Source of the DNA: Acinetobacter parvus DSM 16617 = CIP 108168 | GTDB lineage: Bacteria; Pseudomonadota; Gammaproteobacteria; Pseudomonadales; Moraxellaceae | Direction: 5' to 3' | Assembly (NCBI RefSeq): GCF_000368025.1 | Contig: NZ_KB849212.1 | Coordinates: 182,086 to 246,085 of the forward strand | Length of the DNA stretch: 64,000 bases | Shown: positions 8,676-18,011 of the stretch, piece by piece | How the letters are laid out: the number at the start of each line of letters is the position of its first letter | How positions within the stretch are numbered: the first letter of the stretch is position 1 | Program-made: the position numbers and the translations under genes | Notes under the pieces: model-generated | The model's input: the letters and a program-made list of their open reading frames with translations, nothing else | Told to the model about the DNA's origin: nothing | Database searches by the model: none

Positions 8676-9313
8676 GGTGGCAGCACCTGATTATTTTGGC
8701 TTGCTGACAGCTTATTAGTATTCAGTAGACTATAAATCCACTCATAATCTGTGCCTGCAACAGTCAACTGTACCTTAAACCCTAAAGGTAGTTTTTTTAA
8801 TTCAGTTACATTATTCGGATCACTGATATTTTCAGGCCATTGGGTCAGTTCTTGTGGGTTGAGAACGGTAATTTTAAACTGGTCCACCCGTTCTAACAGG
8901 GTACTGGAAATCGGTTGCACCCGATTAGGGATATTGAGATTTGCATATTTTAAACGATAGACTTTCTTCTGTGCAGAATCATAGCGATATTCAATCCGTT
9001 CATAAGGCGACACACCCTGCTTTAATGGATCTGAGACACCAGCCTTACTAAACATAAAACTTCGATCATTTAACAATAAAGCCGCTTGTAATTGTCTGCC
9101 ATCATTGGCCGTTAAGGGAATGATTTGTAGGCTATCCCTCAAAATTTGCTGATAAGCGTCCTGTAGTTCAAACAGGTAGGTTTCATGTTCCGCATTACGG
9201 TCTTTTACTTTTAATAAATAATCAAAGACTTTCCAGCCCAGCATTGAAAGTACCGCAAAAATTGCAATCGCAACCAACAATTCAACTAAAGTAAATGCCT
9301 GTTTATATTTCAT
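8672..9313 (-). CDS. gspJ: Type II secretion minor pseudopilin GspJ
   Basis: Prepilin-like protein of 213 aa. The type III leader is short (MKYKQA) and cleavage precedes FTLVELLVAIAIFAVLSMLGW, with Glu5 conserved. The periplasmic domain contains the GspJ-type RIEYRYDSAQKKVYRL stretch. It overlaps gspI upstream and gspK downstream by 4 bases each, so the minor pseudopilins are made in coupled fashion. The I-J-K complex initiates the pseudopilus. Confidence 0.92.
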   Translation of the reverse strand: MKYKQAFTLVELLVAIAIFAVLSMLGWKVFDYLLKVKDRNAEHETYLFELQDAYQQILRDSLQIIPLTANDGRQLQAALLLNDRSFMFSKAGVSDPLKQGVSPYERIEYRYDSAQKKVYRLKYANLNIPNRVQPISSTLLERVDQFKITVLNPQELTQWPENISDPNNVTELKKLPLGFKVQLTVAGTDYEWIYSLLNTNKLSASQNNQVLPP

Positions 9314-9699
9314 GATGTCTTGGCTTTTGCTGGGTAGTTAAAAAACACCATGTTGGTGATCCCTGCTTCAACTTTACCTTGTTCCGCATTAAACAAGCTC
9401 ACCTGCAATTCGATGCGCTGAATATTGGGACTAATGGTTGCCTGTGCTTTTTTATCAATCTGCCAGGTTTCTCCCTGTGAGGTGACTTGTTTGGACTGTG
9501 TCCCTTCCAACCATTCCTGATTCATTTCCATCATGGCCACTTCATTCATGGCAACAAATTGTGCCTTGGTCCGCAAAATCGCATTGGAGGTTGACTGTGT
9601 GTATTGCATGGCAATTTTAGTTAATGCAATCGCTGCCACAGCAAAGATAGCAAGTGCCACCATCACTTCAAGTAAGGTAAAGGCTTTAATCTTGTTCAT
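9310..9699 (-). CDS. gspI: Type II secretion minor pseudopilin GspI
   Basis: Small minor pseudopilin, 129 aa. The leader MNKIKA precedes FTLLEVMVALAIFAVAAIALTK, with Glu5 for pilin assembly. The short C-terminal beta domain (LFNAEQGKVEAGITNMVFF) is typical. It overlaps gspH by 14 bases and gspJ by 4. Only H, I, J and K are present here; the remaining gsp genes must lie elsewhere, as is usual in Acinetobacter. Confidence 0.92.
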   Translation of the reverse strand: MNKIKAFTLLEVMVALAIFAVAAIALTKIAMQYTQSTSNAILRTKAQFVAMNEVAMMEMNQEWLEGTQSKQVTSQGETWQIDKKAQATISPNIQRIELQVSLFNAEQGKVEAGITNMVFFNYPAKAKTS

Positions 9700-10249
9700 T
9701 TATTTTACCCAGGTGATCGAGTTCCAGCTCATGGCCAATGGGTTGCTGTTCATAATAAAACTGAATACGAACAGGTTTGGCCTCGCCATTGCCAAACCAG
9801 ATCAACTGGGGTGATTTACCACCTAATAAATCTTCATTTTTGGCTTTCGAATAATTCTCGCCATCTAAACTTTGAATGCTAAACGACACTTGATCAGGTA
9901 ACTGGCGTGGTTTAAATTCAGGATAAGGTTGCCAAGTGCGATTAGCCTGTTGTATTTGCTCAAGGCTTTGATCATGATATTCAAATAAATTATAGCTAAA
10001 GGGTGCAACATCAGTTGCATTTTGGGTATTTAATGCCAGCACCTTGGCTTGATCAGTTGCTTCCTTATTGATTTTTTTCAAATCGAGAATAAACATTTCT
10101 CTCGCCTGCATGGCACGGCGCTGATCAACACCACCAATATTTAACACCACCAAAGATGCCATGATGGTCATAATCACAATCACCACCATAATTTCAATGA
10201 GGGTGAATGCCTGTTGTAATCGACGGGGTGATCTCATTTGCCTGACCAA
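9686..10249 (-). CDS. gspH: Type II secretion minor pseudopilin GspH
   Basis: First gene of the minor pseudopilin set, 187 aa. The leader is relatively long and basic (MVRQMRSPRRLQQA) before FTLIEIMVVIVIMTIMASLVV, with the conserved Glu5. An alternative start at the second Met (MRSPRRL) would give a leader of more typical length. The adjacent TetR-type gene ends at 10250 with no gap, so the regulator gene may be co-transcribed with gspHIJK. Confidence 0.88.
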   Translation of the reverse strand: MVRQMRSPRRLQQAFTLIEIMVVIVIMTIMASLVVLNIGGVDQRRAMQAREMFILDLKKINKEATDQAKVLALNTQNATDVAPFSYNLFEYHDQSLEQIQQANRTWQPYPEFKPRQLPDQVSFSIQSLDGENYSKAKNEDLLGGKSPQLIWFGNGEAKPVRIQFYYEQQPIGHELELDHLGKINEQD

Positions 10250-10867
10250 TTATGAAGCAGCCACTTGTTCAAGTTGTTTTGGCATCGCCAAAGCCTGCTC
10301 AATATAGGCAACGCGCAAGGTATCTCGAGAGCCCAAATAACGCTGATAAAAACTTGAGTTGAGAATCACCGCAGCGCCATAAGTCAAAGACCAGATGGAA
10401 GCCAAATAATCGCGTGTGGTCATGCTGCTATGGATATCTACCAGATAGCTTTCTGTCATACGGATAATAATCCGCAAACGTTGACGGCGAATTCTATACA
10501 ATTCGCTGAATAGCAATTGAATCCCTTGCCCAGTCGTGGAGAGACGTTCTTCAATCTGGTGAAATAAGGCGGTACGTTCAGGATGATGGAGATGATGCAG
10601 CATAAAGAATGCCAGATGTTCAGGAAAAGTCTTTTCAGTATCCTGAATCATTTCCAGCAACATTTTCTCATTACGAATAATCAGCAACATATACAATTCA
10701 TCTTTACTCTGAAAATGTTTGTATAAAGTTCCTTTCGCAAGATCCAGCTCAGCAGCCAGCGCATCAAGTGTCATACCTGCTTCACCATTTTCCAATAAGA
10801 GTTGTTCAGCAATCTGAAAAATCAAGACTTCTCGTGCTCTAAACTGAGCTTGGCGATCCATTTTCAC
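10250..10867 (-). CDS. TetR/AcrR family transcriptional regulator
   Basis: A 205-aa one-domain-plus-ligand-domain repressor. The N-terminal helix-turn-helix is seen at about residues 25-60, ending in LDLAKGTLYKHFQSKDELY, the TetR signature. The C-terminal half is mostly helical and carries no recognisable ligand motif. It reads directly into gspH with no gap. Whether it controls the gsp genes or itself is not shown by any operator I could find. The target and ligand are unknown. Confidence 0.85.
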   Translation of the reverse strand: MKMDRQAQFRAREVLIFQIAEQLLLENGEAGMTLDALAAELDLAKGTLYKHFQSKDELYMLLIIRNEKMLLEMIQDTEKTFPEHLAFFMLHHLHHPERTALFHQIEERLSTTGQGIQLLFSELYRIRRQRLRIIIRMTESYLVDIHSSMTTRDYLASIWSLTYGAAVILNSSFYQRYLGSRDTLRVAYIEQALAMPKQLEQVAAS

Positions 10868-10898
10868 GTGATAACTTTTCCTAGCGCAACAAAACCGT

Positions 10899-11672
10899 TT
10901 ATTTCAAATTTAAAAGATTTTCAAAATTTTGGGCAGTGATCATGCCAATTTCTTCAACCGATTTATCATATACATCACTGAGTGCTTTTGCTACATACGG
11001 CACATATTTCGGTTCGTTGGTTTTACCACGATAAGGTACAGGTGCTAAATAAGGACTATCTGTTTCAATCAGTACACGGTCAAGTGGAACCTGTTTAGCG
11101 ACATCTCGCAAATCCTGTGCATTTTTAAATGAGATAATGCCAGAGAATGAAATGTAGTAGCCACAGTCCAGAACAGCTTTCGCAGTTTCCCAGTCTTCGG
11201 TAAAACAATGCAATATTCCATGCGTTGACTGCTCAGTCTTTATAATATCAACCGTGTCATGCTTAGCCGAACGTGTATGTACCACCACAGGTTTCTTTAT
11301 AATCTTTGAGGCCTGAATATGCCGTGCAAAACACTGCTTTTGCGCTGCAATAAAATCAGTGCTGTGATAGTAATCCAGACCAGTTTCACCCAAAGCCCAG
11401 ACTTTTTCAGATTGGGCAAGCTCCACCAAATAATCTGTTGTCGCGCGTGCCATGGTCTGCTCATCCTCACATGGATGAACACCAACCGTATAGCCAACAT
11501 CCACATGTCTGGACGCGATCTGTGACAATTGAATATGGTCATCCAGATCAACTGAAATTCCCATAAATTTTGACACACCCGCGAGTCTGGCCTGTGCAAG
11601 TGCCTGATCCAGATCTCCTTGATAAGGTGTCAAATCCAGCATGGTTAAATGGCAATGCGTATCAACAAACAC
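10899..11672 (-). CDS. TatD family metal-dependent DNase
   Basis: Amidohydrolase-fold nuclease, 257 aa. The metal-binding motifs are all present in order: DTHCHL at residues 4-9, GETGLDYY (about 96-103), VVHTRSA (about 130), LHCFT (about 154) and ETDSPYLAP (about 204). This protein resembles YcfH/TatD homologues that sit downstream of holB-pilZ in pseudomonads, and the order holB-pilZ-tatD is kept here. It lies 22 bases after pilZ. Confidence 0.93.
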   Translation of the reverse strand: MFVDTHCHLTMLDLTPYQGDLDQALAQARLAGVSKFMGISVDLDDHIQLSQIASRHVDVGYTVGVHPCEDEQTMARATTDYLVELAQSEKVWALGETGLDYYHSTDFIAAQKQCFARHIQASKIIKKPVVVHTRSAKHDTVDIIKTEQSTHGILHCFTEDWETAKAVLDCGYYISFSGIISFKNAQDLRDVAKQVPLDRVLIETDSPYLAPVPYRGKTNEPKYVPYVAKALSDVYDKSVEEIGMITAQNFENLLNLK

Positions 11673-11694
11673 TCTTTTTTCCTATCTATAACGC

Positions 11695-12039
11695 TTACAT
11701 GGTGTAACTTGGGCGATCAAGGCCTTTTGAACCTGCCAGCAACTTTTCAGCCTCATTTTTATAATACACACCTTTTTCACCCATCAGTTGGATTGCAAAA
11801 CCCTGTGGTTTAAAATGTGTTTGTTTATAAGAAATCCAGATCACTTTACCTGTCAACGGAATCTTCTGTGCCTGATCTGGTAAGGTTGCCAGAACAAATA
11901 CCTCCTGTCCCATCTTGACCGCCTGCTTGGTTGGAACAAATAAACCGCCGCCTTGAACAAAAGGCATATAACTTGATTGCAACGTTGCTTTATCAGGAAT
12001 ATTGACCTGTATAATTCCACCCATCATTTGTGGTTGCAT
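11695..12039 (-). CDS. pilZ: PilZ domain protein, type IV pilus
   Basis: A 114-aa single-domain PilZ protein. In Pseudomonas and Xanthomonas this orthologue is needed for type IV pilus assembly and binds PilB rather than cyclic-di-GMP. Consistent with that, I see no RxxxR motif and no DxSxxG motif; the second position reads PFVQGGGLFV. The context holB-pilZ-tatD is the conserved one. A 364-base gap separates it from holB, so it may have its own promoter. Confidence 0.88.
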   Translation of the reverse strand: MQPQMMGGIIQVNIPDKATLQSSYMPFVQGGGLFVPTKQAVKMGQEVFVLATLPDQAQKIPLTGKVIWISYKQTHFKPQGFAIQLMGEKGVYYKNEAEKLLAGSKGLDRPSYTM

Positions 12040-12403
12040 AACATTCCCCTGTTAACATAAAAACCGAACACTTTTATATCATGCTGATTAATCTAACAAA
12101 TTGAACCATCTATAAAAATCAATCTAACTCAGACTTAGCAGATAAAAGATAAGTAATGAGTTAAAGCATTTACATCGTTACTTTTGATTATAGGAAACAT
12201 TGCTGGAAACAACAAATAATGTTTAATAAAAACGTTCAAACCAAAGGAATTTGCTTGTTCTTTAAACAGAAGAATTTTCTTTATATTTTTTATCTATAGC
12301 TGAATACTTAATTTATCATCACACCTAAAACCATAGGAAATGAGGTTTTACAGATATTTCCTTGTGCTAGTATTTTTAGAATTTAGCTATATAATACCAA
12401 GAA
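12040..12403. other. AT-rich gap between pilZ and holB
   Basis: No open frame resembling a protein and no RNA gene was recognised here. The stretch is strongly AT-rich and probably carries the pilZ promoter. A weak inverted repeat (GGAAAT near 12337 with ATTTCC near 12356) lies close to the holB stop. Confidence 0.5.
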
Positions 12404-13384
12404 TTAAGCATTCATTAATTGTATGAACAGCTTATCAAGCACCAATTGCGTCTGAACATTTTGCTCCACCATCAATTTCTTCTGCTGTAGATCTGAATAA
12501 ATTGAAAACAGGCATTCCAAGTCATAGCATTGAATAATTTCATTAAAATTCAGATCGTCATTCTTGATTGACTGATTTAATTTTAAAGCAATGACATCAG
12601 CCAAAAGATATTCAAACATCATCAGAAATTCTGAAAAATTTAATTCCTTAGACCACTTGTTGGCGTAGTACAAAGGCATATTCTTTTCAGATACCAGCTT
12701 CAACCAGTCATTTAAAAATGTAGCCCGTTTCTCTAGCCAGTGACTCTGTTGAATCTCGATTGCCTTTAACGGCATATCATTGCCAAGATTCAACAACAGG
12801 GAAGTTTGCTTAGCTGTTAAATCTGGAATTTGCTGTTGCACAAAAGTCTGTGACTCTTGAGGGGTTAGACGATCCAAGGCGAAATGTTGTAGACGACTGC
12901 GGATGGTTGCGGGTAGTTTCAAGTAATGATCGGCAACTAAAATCAGTACCACACGCTCACCTGGTTCTTCTAAAGTCTTGAGCAATGCATTGGAAGAGGC
13001 AATATTCAGTGCTTCCGCTGGCTCAATCAGCACCACACGCCAGCCTTCGCCTGTCTGCTGCACGAAAGGCAATAAGTCACGGATTTTTTCAATCTTTATT
13101 TTTGCATTTTGCTTTTTATTGTCTTCGTCTGTGGTGATATGCACATAATTGGGATGGGTGTCAGATTTCAGCCATTGGCAGCTAGAACACTCACCACATG
13201 CCGCCTCAGCCTGTTTATTCAGACAAAGTACCCATGCAACAAACCGTTCGGCAAACTCCTGCTTGGCACAGCCTTGTTTACCATAAAACAGTAAACCATG
13301 ACCAAGCTCAGGAAAGCGCGTGGTGAGCAAAGACCATGTTTGCTCATGCCAGGGATAAATCATGGTTTGTTTCATATCACTCAA
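12404..13384 (-). CDS. holB: DNA polymerase III subunit delta'
   Basis: Clamp-loader subunit, 326 aa. It has an AAA+ core with a degenerate P-loop (YGKQGCAKQEFAERF, about residues 35-49) and the four-Cys zinc module (CLNKQAEAACGECSSC). The SRC-type motif is present as IRSRLQ (about 161-166). Delta' does not hydrolyse ATP, so the altered P-loop is expected. It starts 2 bases after the kdsB stop and belongs to the exbB-to-holB operon. Confidence 0.94.
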   Translation of the reverse strand: MSDMKQTMIYPWHEQTWSLLTTRFPELGHGLLFYGKQGCAKQEFAERFVAWVLCLNKQAEAACGECSSCQWLKSDTHPNYVHITTDEDNKKQNAKIKIEKIRDLLPFVQQTGEGWRVVLIEPAEALNIASSNALLKTLEEPGERVVLILVADHYLKLPATIRSRLQHFALDRLTPQESQTFVQQQIPDLTAKQTSLLLNLGNDMPLKAIEIQQSHWLEKRATFLNDWLKLVSEKNMPLYYANKWSKELNFSEFLMMFEYLLADVIALKLNQSIKNDDLNFNEIIQCYDLECLFSIYSDLQQKKLMVEQNVQTQLVLDKLFIQLMNA

Positions 13385-13386
13385 TA

Positions 13387-14148
13387 CTATTCAAATAAAC
13401 TAACAGGCATCGCATTTAAACGGTCTAAATCCGTTTGTGTATCTACCCCAGGAGGTAAATTCGCTTCTGCAACAGCAATGGCAATACGGTGGCCGTTTTC
13501 CAGTACACGCAATTGCTCAAGGCTTTCCAGTTTTTCCAGATTTCCCTGTTCCCAAGTGACATATTCTTGTAGCAATTTGACACGGTAAGCATATAAACCC
13601 AGATGGCGGAATGCCTGATTATGCAAGGTAGGCGGTGACTGTTTTACTCCATCACGATCATACGGAATGGTGGCACGACTAAAATACAATGCTTCATTGC
13701 GATTGCTCATCACCACTTTCACAATGCTGTCACGTTGAAATTCTTCCAACTGATGAATAGGCTCACATAAAGTAGACATTGAACATCGTGGTTGGTTAAC
13801 CAGAAGTTGCGTTACCTGCTGTACCAACTGTGCTGGAAGCAAAGGCTCATCACCCTGAACATTGACAATAATGTCATCGGCAGACCAGCCTTTTAGACGT
13901 GCCACCTCACTTAACCGATCTGTACCTGATGGATGATCAGCACGGGTCAACACCACATCCACTCCCTCAGCTCGACACACTTCGGCAATACGCTCGTCAT
14001 CCGTTGCCACACACAAATCATCAAAGCCCTGTACTTTTTTGGCTTGATCAACTACGCGCAAAATCATTGGGCGACCATGAATAAGCAATAAAGGCTTGCC
14101 TGGTAAACGAGAACTGGCAAAACGCGCAGGAATAACGATGTGTTTCAT
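13387..14148 (-). CDS. kdsB: CMP-KDO synthetase
   Basis: 3-deoxy-manno-octulosonate cytidylyltransferase, activating KDO for LPS inner core or a surface glycan. It has the nucleotidyltransferase N-terminus IPARFASSRLPGKPLL and the metal-binding NVQGDEPL motif at about residue 97-104. The family segment RHLGLYAYR is at about 187-195. Length 253 aa is normal. It is packed between lpxK and holB, fitting an envelope operon. Acinetobacter LOS contains KDO, so the role is expected. Confidence 0.96.
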   Translation of the reverse strand: MKHIVIPARFASSRLPGKPLLLIHGRPMILRVVDQAKKVQGFDDLCVATDDERIAEVCRAEGVDVVLTRADHPSGTDRLSEVARLKGWSADDIIVNVQGDEPLLPAQLVQQVTQLLVNQPRCSMSTLCEPIHQLEEFQRDSIVKVVMSNRNEALYFSRATIPYDRDGVKQSPPTLHNQAFRHLGLYAYRVKLLQEYVTWEQGNLEKLESLEQLRVLENGHRIAIAVAEANLPPGVDTQTDLDRLNAMPVSLFE

Positions 14149-14157
14149 AGTTGCCCT

Positions 14158-15165
14158 CTAAGAAAATTGAATCCCGACTTGCTGTAACTGTTGCCGCAGC
14201 AAGTCATAACAATCTGATGATAAAACTGCCTCAACAGGCACCACCCAAATGGGAATGTTAAATTCAGGATGTTGCTTTAATAATGTCTTGAACTTAACCG
14301 CATCTTTTTCAGTCGTGATAATTACATCATGATGATCAAATGTTAAATCAGCAATTTCATAATCATGATGATCTGGAAACTCATGTGCCTGATATTGGTT
14401 AACACCGAGCTTATTCAGTGTTTGATAAAAACGCTGCGGAAAGCCAATCCCCACCACAGCATTAAAATACTGCTTGGCATCAAAAGTGTTTGTGCTTGAA
14501 TTGGGATTAAGCAAATAAGGTTGGCCAATCTCTAAATGCATATTTCGCTGAGCTCGTGCAATTTTAGTATGTTCAATGACCGTACTTCTATTTAAGCGTG
14601 ATTTAGGCTCACGCAGATAACCTTCAGGTAATAACTTTTCATTGCCCAAACCACGGTTTTGATCCAGCACAATCCATTCAAGCTGACGTGCCAAAGCCCA
14701 ATGCTGCAAACCATCATCACTCATAATCAGGTCAATCGCGGTAGATTTTAATAACAGTTCAATCGCTGCCTGACGGTTTGGACCAACCGCCATGGGAACA
14801 TGGGTTGCCTGTACAATCAGACAAGGTTCATCACCCACTTGATCAGGTTCAGAGGTTGTGGTCACCAGCGCAGGAAAATCTCCCTTACCGCCATAACCAC
14901 GGCTAATCACTCCAACACGAATATTGTGTTGTTGAAGATACTTGACCAGTTGAATCAACAACGGCGTTTTGCCACTTCCCCCAACCGTGATATTACCAAT
15001 CACCATCACAGGCACAGGTGCGGTATATACTTTCTTGATTCCAGTTCTATACAAGCCCTGATTCAGGCAAAAACCAAAACGGTACAACCATGACAATGGA
15101 CGCAACAACACTAACCATGCTGCCTGTTTATTCCAGGCATCCTGAATGGTTTGCGCCATAGACAT
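14158..15165 (-). CDS. lpxK: Tetraacyldisaccharide 4'-kinase
   Basis: Phosphorylates the lipid A disaccharide at the 4' position on the inner membrane. It has an N-terminal membrane anchor region and the Walker A GNITVGGSGKTP at about residues 57-68. A VISRGYGGKG motif follows, and the DDGLQHW catalytic stretch lies near residue 149. At 335 aa the length is usual. It begins 2 bases from the msbA stop; the msbA-lpxK pairing is widely conserved. Confidence 0.96.
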   Translation of the reverse strand: MSMAQTIQDAWNKQAAWLVLLRPLSWLYRFGFCLNQGLYRTGIKKVYTAPVPVMVIGNITVGGSGKTPLLIQLVKYLQQHNIRVGVISRGYGGKGDFPALVTTTSEPDQVGDEPCLIVQATHVPMAVGPNRQAAIELLLKSTAIDLIMSDDGLQHWALARQLEWIVLDQNRGLGNEKLLPEGYLREPKSRLNRSTVIEHTKIARAQRNMHLEIGQPYLLNPNSSTNTFDAKQYFNAVVGIGFPQRFYQTLNKLGVNQYQAHEFPDHHDYEIADLTFDHHDVIITTEKDAVKFKTLLKQHPEFNIPIWVVPVEAVLSSDCYDLLRQQLQQVGIQFS

Positions 15166-15167
15166 GT

Positions 15168-16895
15168 TTAGTGTTCCTCAAAATTGCGTTGATGCAATTG
15201 ATAATACATGCCATGTTTTGCGAGCAATTCGGTATGTGTGCCTTGTTCAATGATCTGCCCTTTGTCCATCACCACAATCACATCAGCATTTTCAATGGTC
15301 GATAAACGATGCGCAATCACAATGGTAGTACGACCTTGCATCGCCTCATCAAAAGCCTGTTGAATAAAATATTCAGACTCATTATCCAGCGCACTGGTTG
15401 CCTCATCAAGAATCAGGATTGGAGAATCTTTGAGAATCGCTCTTGCAATGGCAATACGCTGACGTTGACCACCAGAAAGGCTCAAGCCCTGCGCACCGAG
15501 AACAGTGTCATAACCCTGTGGCAAGTTCATGATAAAGTCATGTGCATAAGCCGCTTTTGCCGCCGCAATCACTTTCTCGTCACTTGCATCCTGTAATTGA
15601 CCATAGGCAATATTGTCACGGACTGAACGATTAAACAGAATCACCTGTTGATTGACCATTGCAATCTGTGATCTCAGGCAAGACAATTCAATGTCCTGAA
15701 CAGGCACACCATCAAACTTCAGTTGCCCACCGCTTAACTCCTGAAAGCGTGGCAGCATATTCACCAATGAGGTTTTACCCGCACCTGAACGTCCCACCAA
15801 TGCAACTGTCTGTCCAGAATGAATCTTTAAAGAAAAATCCTTAATCGCATGCGTACCGTCTTCATAACATAAATCTGCATGTTCAAACTGGATATTGCCT
15901 TTCAGCACAGGTGTGAGTTGCCCCTTATTCTGTTCTTCAGGCAAATCTAGCAGTTCAAATACAGAGTGTGCTGCTGCCAAACCACGCTGTAATTTTTCAT
16001 TAATATCCGTCAGGTTCTTCACAGGTTTTGAGATTAAACCTGCTGCTGCAATATAGGCAACAAATTCACCAGCCGAAGTATCACCCAAAACTTGTGGACG
16101 TAGTGCAATCCATAAAATCACTGCGATTGCACAAGAGAGAATCAACTGGATAATCGGGCTGTTAATATTTTGCACCACCACCATTTTTAAGCCACGGCGA
16201 AGATTCTCTTGTGACGATTTATAAAAACGCTGCTGTTCAAATGCTTCACCTGTAAAGCTTTTGACGACACTATTGCCATTGATGGTTTCCTGTACCACAT
16301 GGTTGACATCACCCATGGTATTTTGTACCTGAATCGACAGCTTACGCATTTTTTTCGAGGCAATACGCACCAAGATGCCAATCACTGGTATAAAGACAAT
16401 AAAACATAGTGTTAAACGCCAATTGGTATACAGTAAATAGCTCAACAATCCAATAACAATCAAACCGTCTTTAATCAGGGTTTTCAAAGACTCTGATGAT
16501 GCGGCTGAAAGCTGTTCAACGTTATACATTAACTTGGCAGTAATATGGCCAGAGCTATGATCAAGATAATATTGTGCAGGGAGCCTTAATAATTTGGCGT
16601 AAACTTCCTGACGAATACCAAAGACCAACTGACGTGAAATAACAGCGGTAAAATATCCACCTAAAAACAATCCAACACCGCGAAAAAACATCAATAACAC
16701 AATTAAAACAGGAAACCAGTTCAGATTCTCTCGATCACCATTTTGAATGGCATCGATGATATATTTCATCAGCTTGGCGACTGAGACTTCTGTTGTGGCA
16801 TTAATCGCAAAACCGATCAATATAAATAAGGCAATGCCCCAATAAGATTTTAAATATGAGATGAGGCGCAAATAAACCTTAAAATCCTGATTCAC
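15168..16895 (-). CDS. msbA: Lipid A ABC exporter, ATPase and permease
   Basis: Homodimeric flippase for lipid A-core across the inner membrane, 575 aa. About six membrane helices fill residues 15-300. The nucleotide-binding domain has Walker A GRSGAGKTS (about 370-378), signature LSGGQRQR (about 473-480) and Walker B ILILDEATSALD. The switch is AHRLST. It overlaps the end of exbD by 4 bases (ATGA), so it is coupled to the ExbBD genes. Confidence 0.96.
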   Translation of the reverse strand: MNQDFKVYLRLISYLKSYWGIALFILIGFAINATTEVSVAKLMKYIIDAIQNGDRENLNWFPVLIVLLMFFRGVGLFLGGYFTAVISRQLVFGIRQEVYAKLLRLPAQYYLDHSSGHITAKLMYNVEQLSAASSESLKTLIKDGLIVIGLLSYLLYTNWRLTLCFIVFIPVIGILVRIASKKMRKLSIQVQNTMGDVNHVVQETINGNSVVKSFTGEAFEQQRFYKSSQENLRRGLKMVVVQNINSPIIQLILSCAIAVILWIALRPQVLGDTSAGEFVAYIAAAGLISKPVKNLTDINEKLQRGLAAAHSVFELLDLPEEQNKGQLTPVLKGNIQFEHADLCYEDGTHAIKDFSLKIHSGQTVALVGRSGAGKTSLVNMLPRFQELSGGQLKFDGVPVQDIELSCLRSQIAMVNQQVILFNRSVRDNIAYGQLQDASDEKVIAAAKAAYAHDFIMNLPQGYDTVLGAQGLSLSGGQRQRIAIARAILKDSPILILDEATSALDNESEYFIQQAFDEAMQGRTTIVIAHRLSTIENADVIVVMDKGQIIEQGTHTELLAKHGMYYQLHQRNFEEH

Positions 16896-17320
16896 TCAGT
16901 AAAACCTCTAGTCGGAACTTTAGTGCTGATATTGACATTAACAAAGCCAAGCTGACCTGCCACGTCCATCACACGAATCACGTCCTGATGGGTTGCTTTG
17001 GCATCCGCCGCAATAATAAACATCAAATCACGCCGATCCTGTGCAGCCTGCTTGATTGCGGTACTTAAATCCGCAATATCCTTGGTTGATAATGCTTGAC
17101 CATTCACAGAATAATGCCCCGTTGAGTCTACCATGATTTCAATTTTCTGATCGAACTGTTTTGGTGGCACACCCTGTGCATCGGGCAAAGTCAGATTGAT
17201 ACGGCTTTGCTGGCTGAATGTTGTGGACAATAGCAAGAACACCAGAATGAACAACAGACAGTCAATCATGGGTGTCAGGTTGATATGAATATCTTCAACT
17301 TGAGAACGTTTAAATTTCAT
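16892..17320 (-). CDS. exbD: ExbD/TolR family biopolymer transport protein
   Basis: Inner-membrane energiser subunit, 142 aa. A single membrane helix near residues 17-35 follows the LTPMID motif, whose Asp is the proton-carrying residue of ExbD/TolR. The remainder is a small periplasmic domain. It is downstream of exbB (14-base gap) and overlaps msbA. No TonB gene is adjacent, so which TonB-like partner it serves cannot be said. Confidence 0.92.
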   Translation of the reverse strand: MKFKRSQVEDIHINLTPMIDCLLFILVFLLLSTTFSQQSRINLTLPDAQGVPPKQFDQKIEIMVDSTGHYSVNGQALSTKDIADLSTAIKQAAQDRRDLMFIIAADAKATHQDVIRVMDVAGQLGFVNVNISTKVPTRGFTE

Positions 17321-17334
17321 AATGTCACCTATGC

Positions 17335-17976
17335 TCAGCTTGCATGGCGATGTTCTTGCACATGAGGTGCTTTTTTGTAGAAAAGTGCAGCATGAAATAA
17401 TGTTGATTGTTGTTCTAACTCAGCAATATATTCATGTACTACACGTTGAAAATAACGGTAGGCAATCATGGCAGGGATCGCTATCAGCATACCTACAGCC
17501 GTAGTAATCAATGCTTTAGAGATACCCGGCATCATCATACTTGCATTTCCAGCAGAACCGATATCAATCACTAAAAACGATTCAATAATACCGAGTACGG
17601 TTCCCAACAAACCAAGCAAGGGTGCAATGGCACTTAAAGTACCCAGAAAATTGATATTTTTTTCCAGATGGCTGATTTCCCGTGAAGCGGTTGCCTCCAT
17701 CTGCGCACGCGCAAACTGCTCGCCCTGGTCACGATGTTCATATCCTGCCTTAAGAATACGACCCAAAGGACTTTTTGCGGCAGCATCCTGCTCTAGTTGT
17801 GAAATGACAGATTCAGCATCCGAACCATTGACCAATAATATCTGTGGCAGCACCTGTGCCCGTTTTAACCGAATATAGCGTTCAATTGAAATTGCAACCG
17901 TAAAAATTGATGAGAGAATAAGCGGTAGCATTAACCAACCACCCGCTTTCACAAGTTCCCACATATTATTCCCCAA
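17335..17976 (-). CDS. exbB: ExbB/TolQ family proton channel protein
   Basis: A 213-aa MotA/TolQ/ExbB-domain protein. It has one helix near residues 12-32 and two near 105-130 and 150-175. The conserved stretch LLGLLGTVLGIIESF and the Thr-rich SKALITTAVGM follow. It forms the pentameric channel that encloses ExbD. It is the first gene of the exbB-exbD-msbA-lpxK-kdsB-holB run and its promoter should lie in the 35-base gap or in parAB upstream. Confidence 0.93.
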   Translation of the reverse strand: MGNNMWELVKAGGWLMLPLILSSIFTVAISIERYIRLKRAQVLPQILLVNGSDAESVISQLEQDAAAKSPLGRILKAGYEHRDQGEQFARAQMEATASREISHLEKNINFLGTLSAIAPLLGLLGTVLGIIESFLVIDIGSAGNASMMMPGISKALITTAVGMLIAIPAMIAYRYFQRVVHEYIAELEQQSTLFHAALFYKKAPHVQEHRHAS

Positions 17977-18011
17977 TAATATTTAAAATATAAAAGGACG
18001 CACCTTGAATA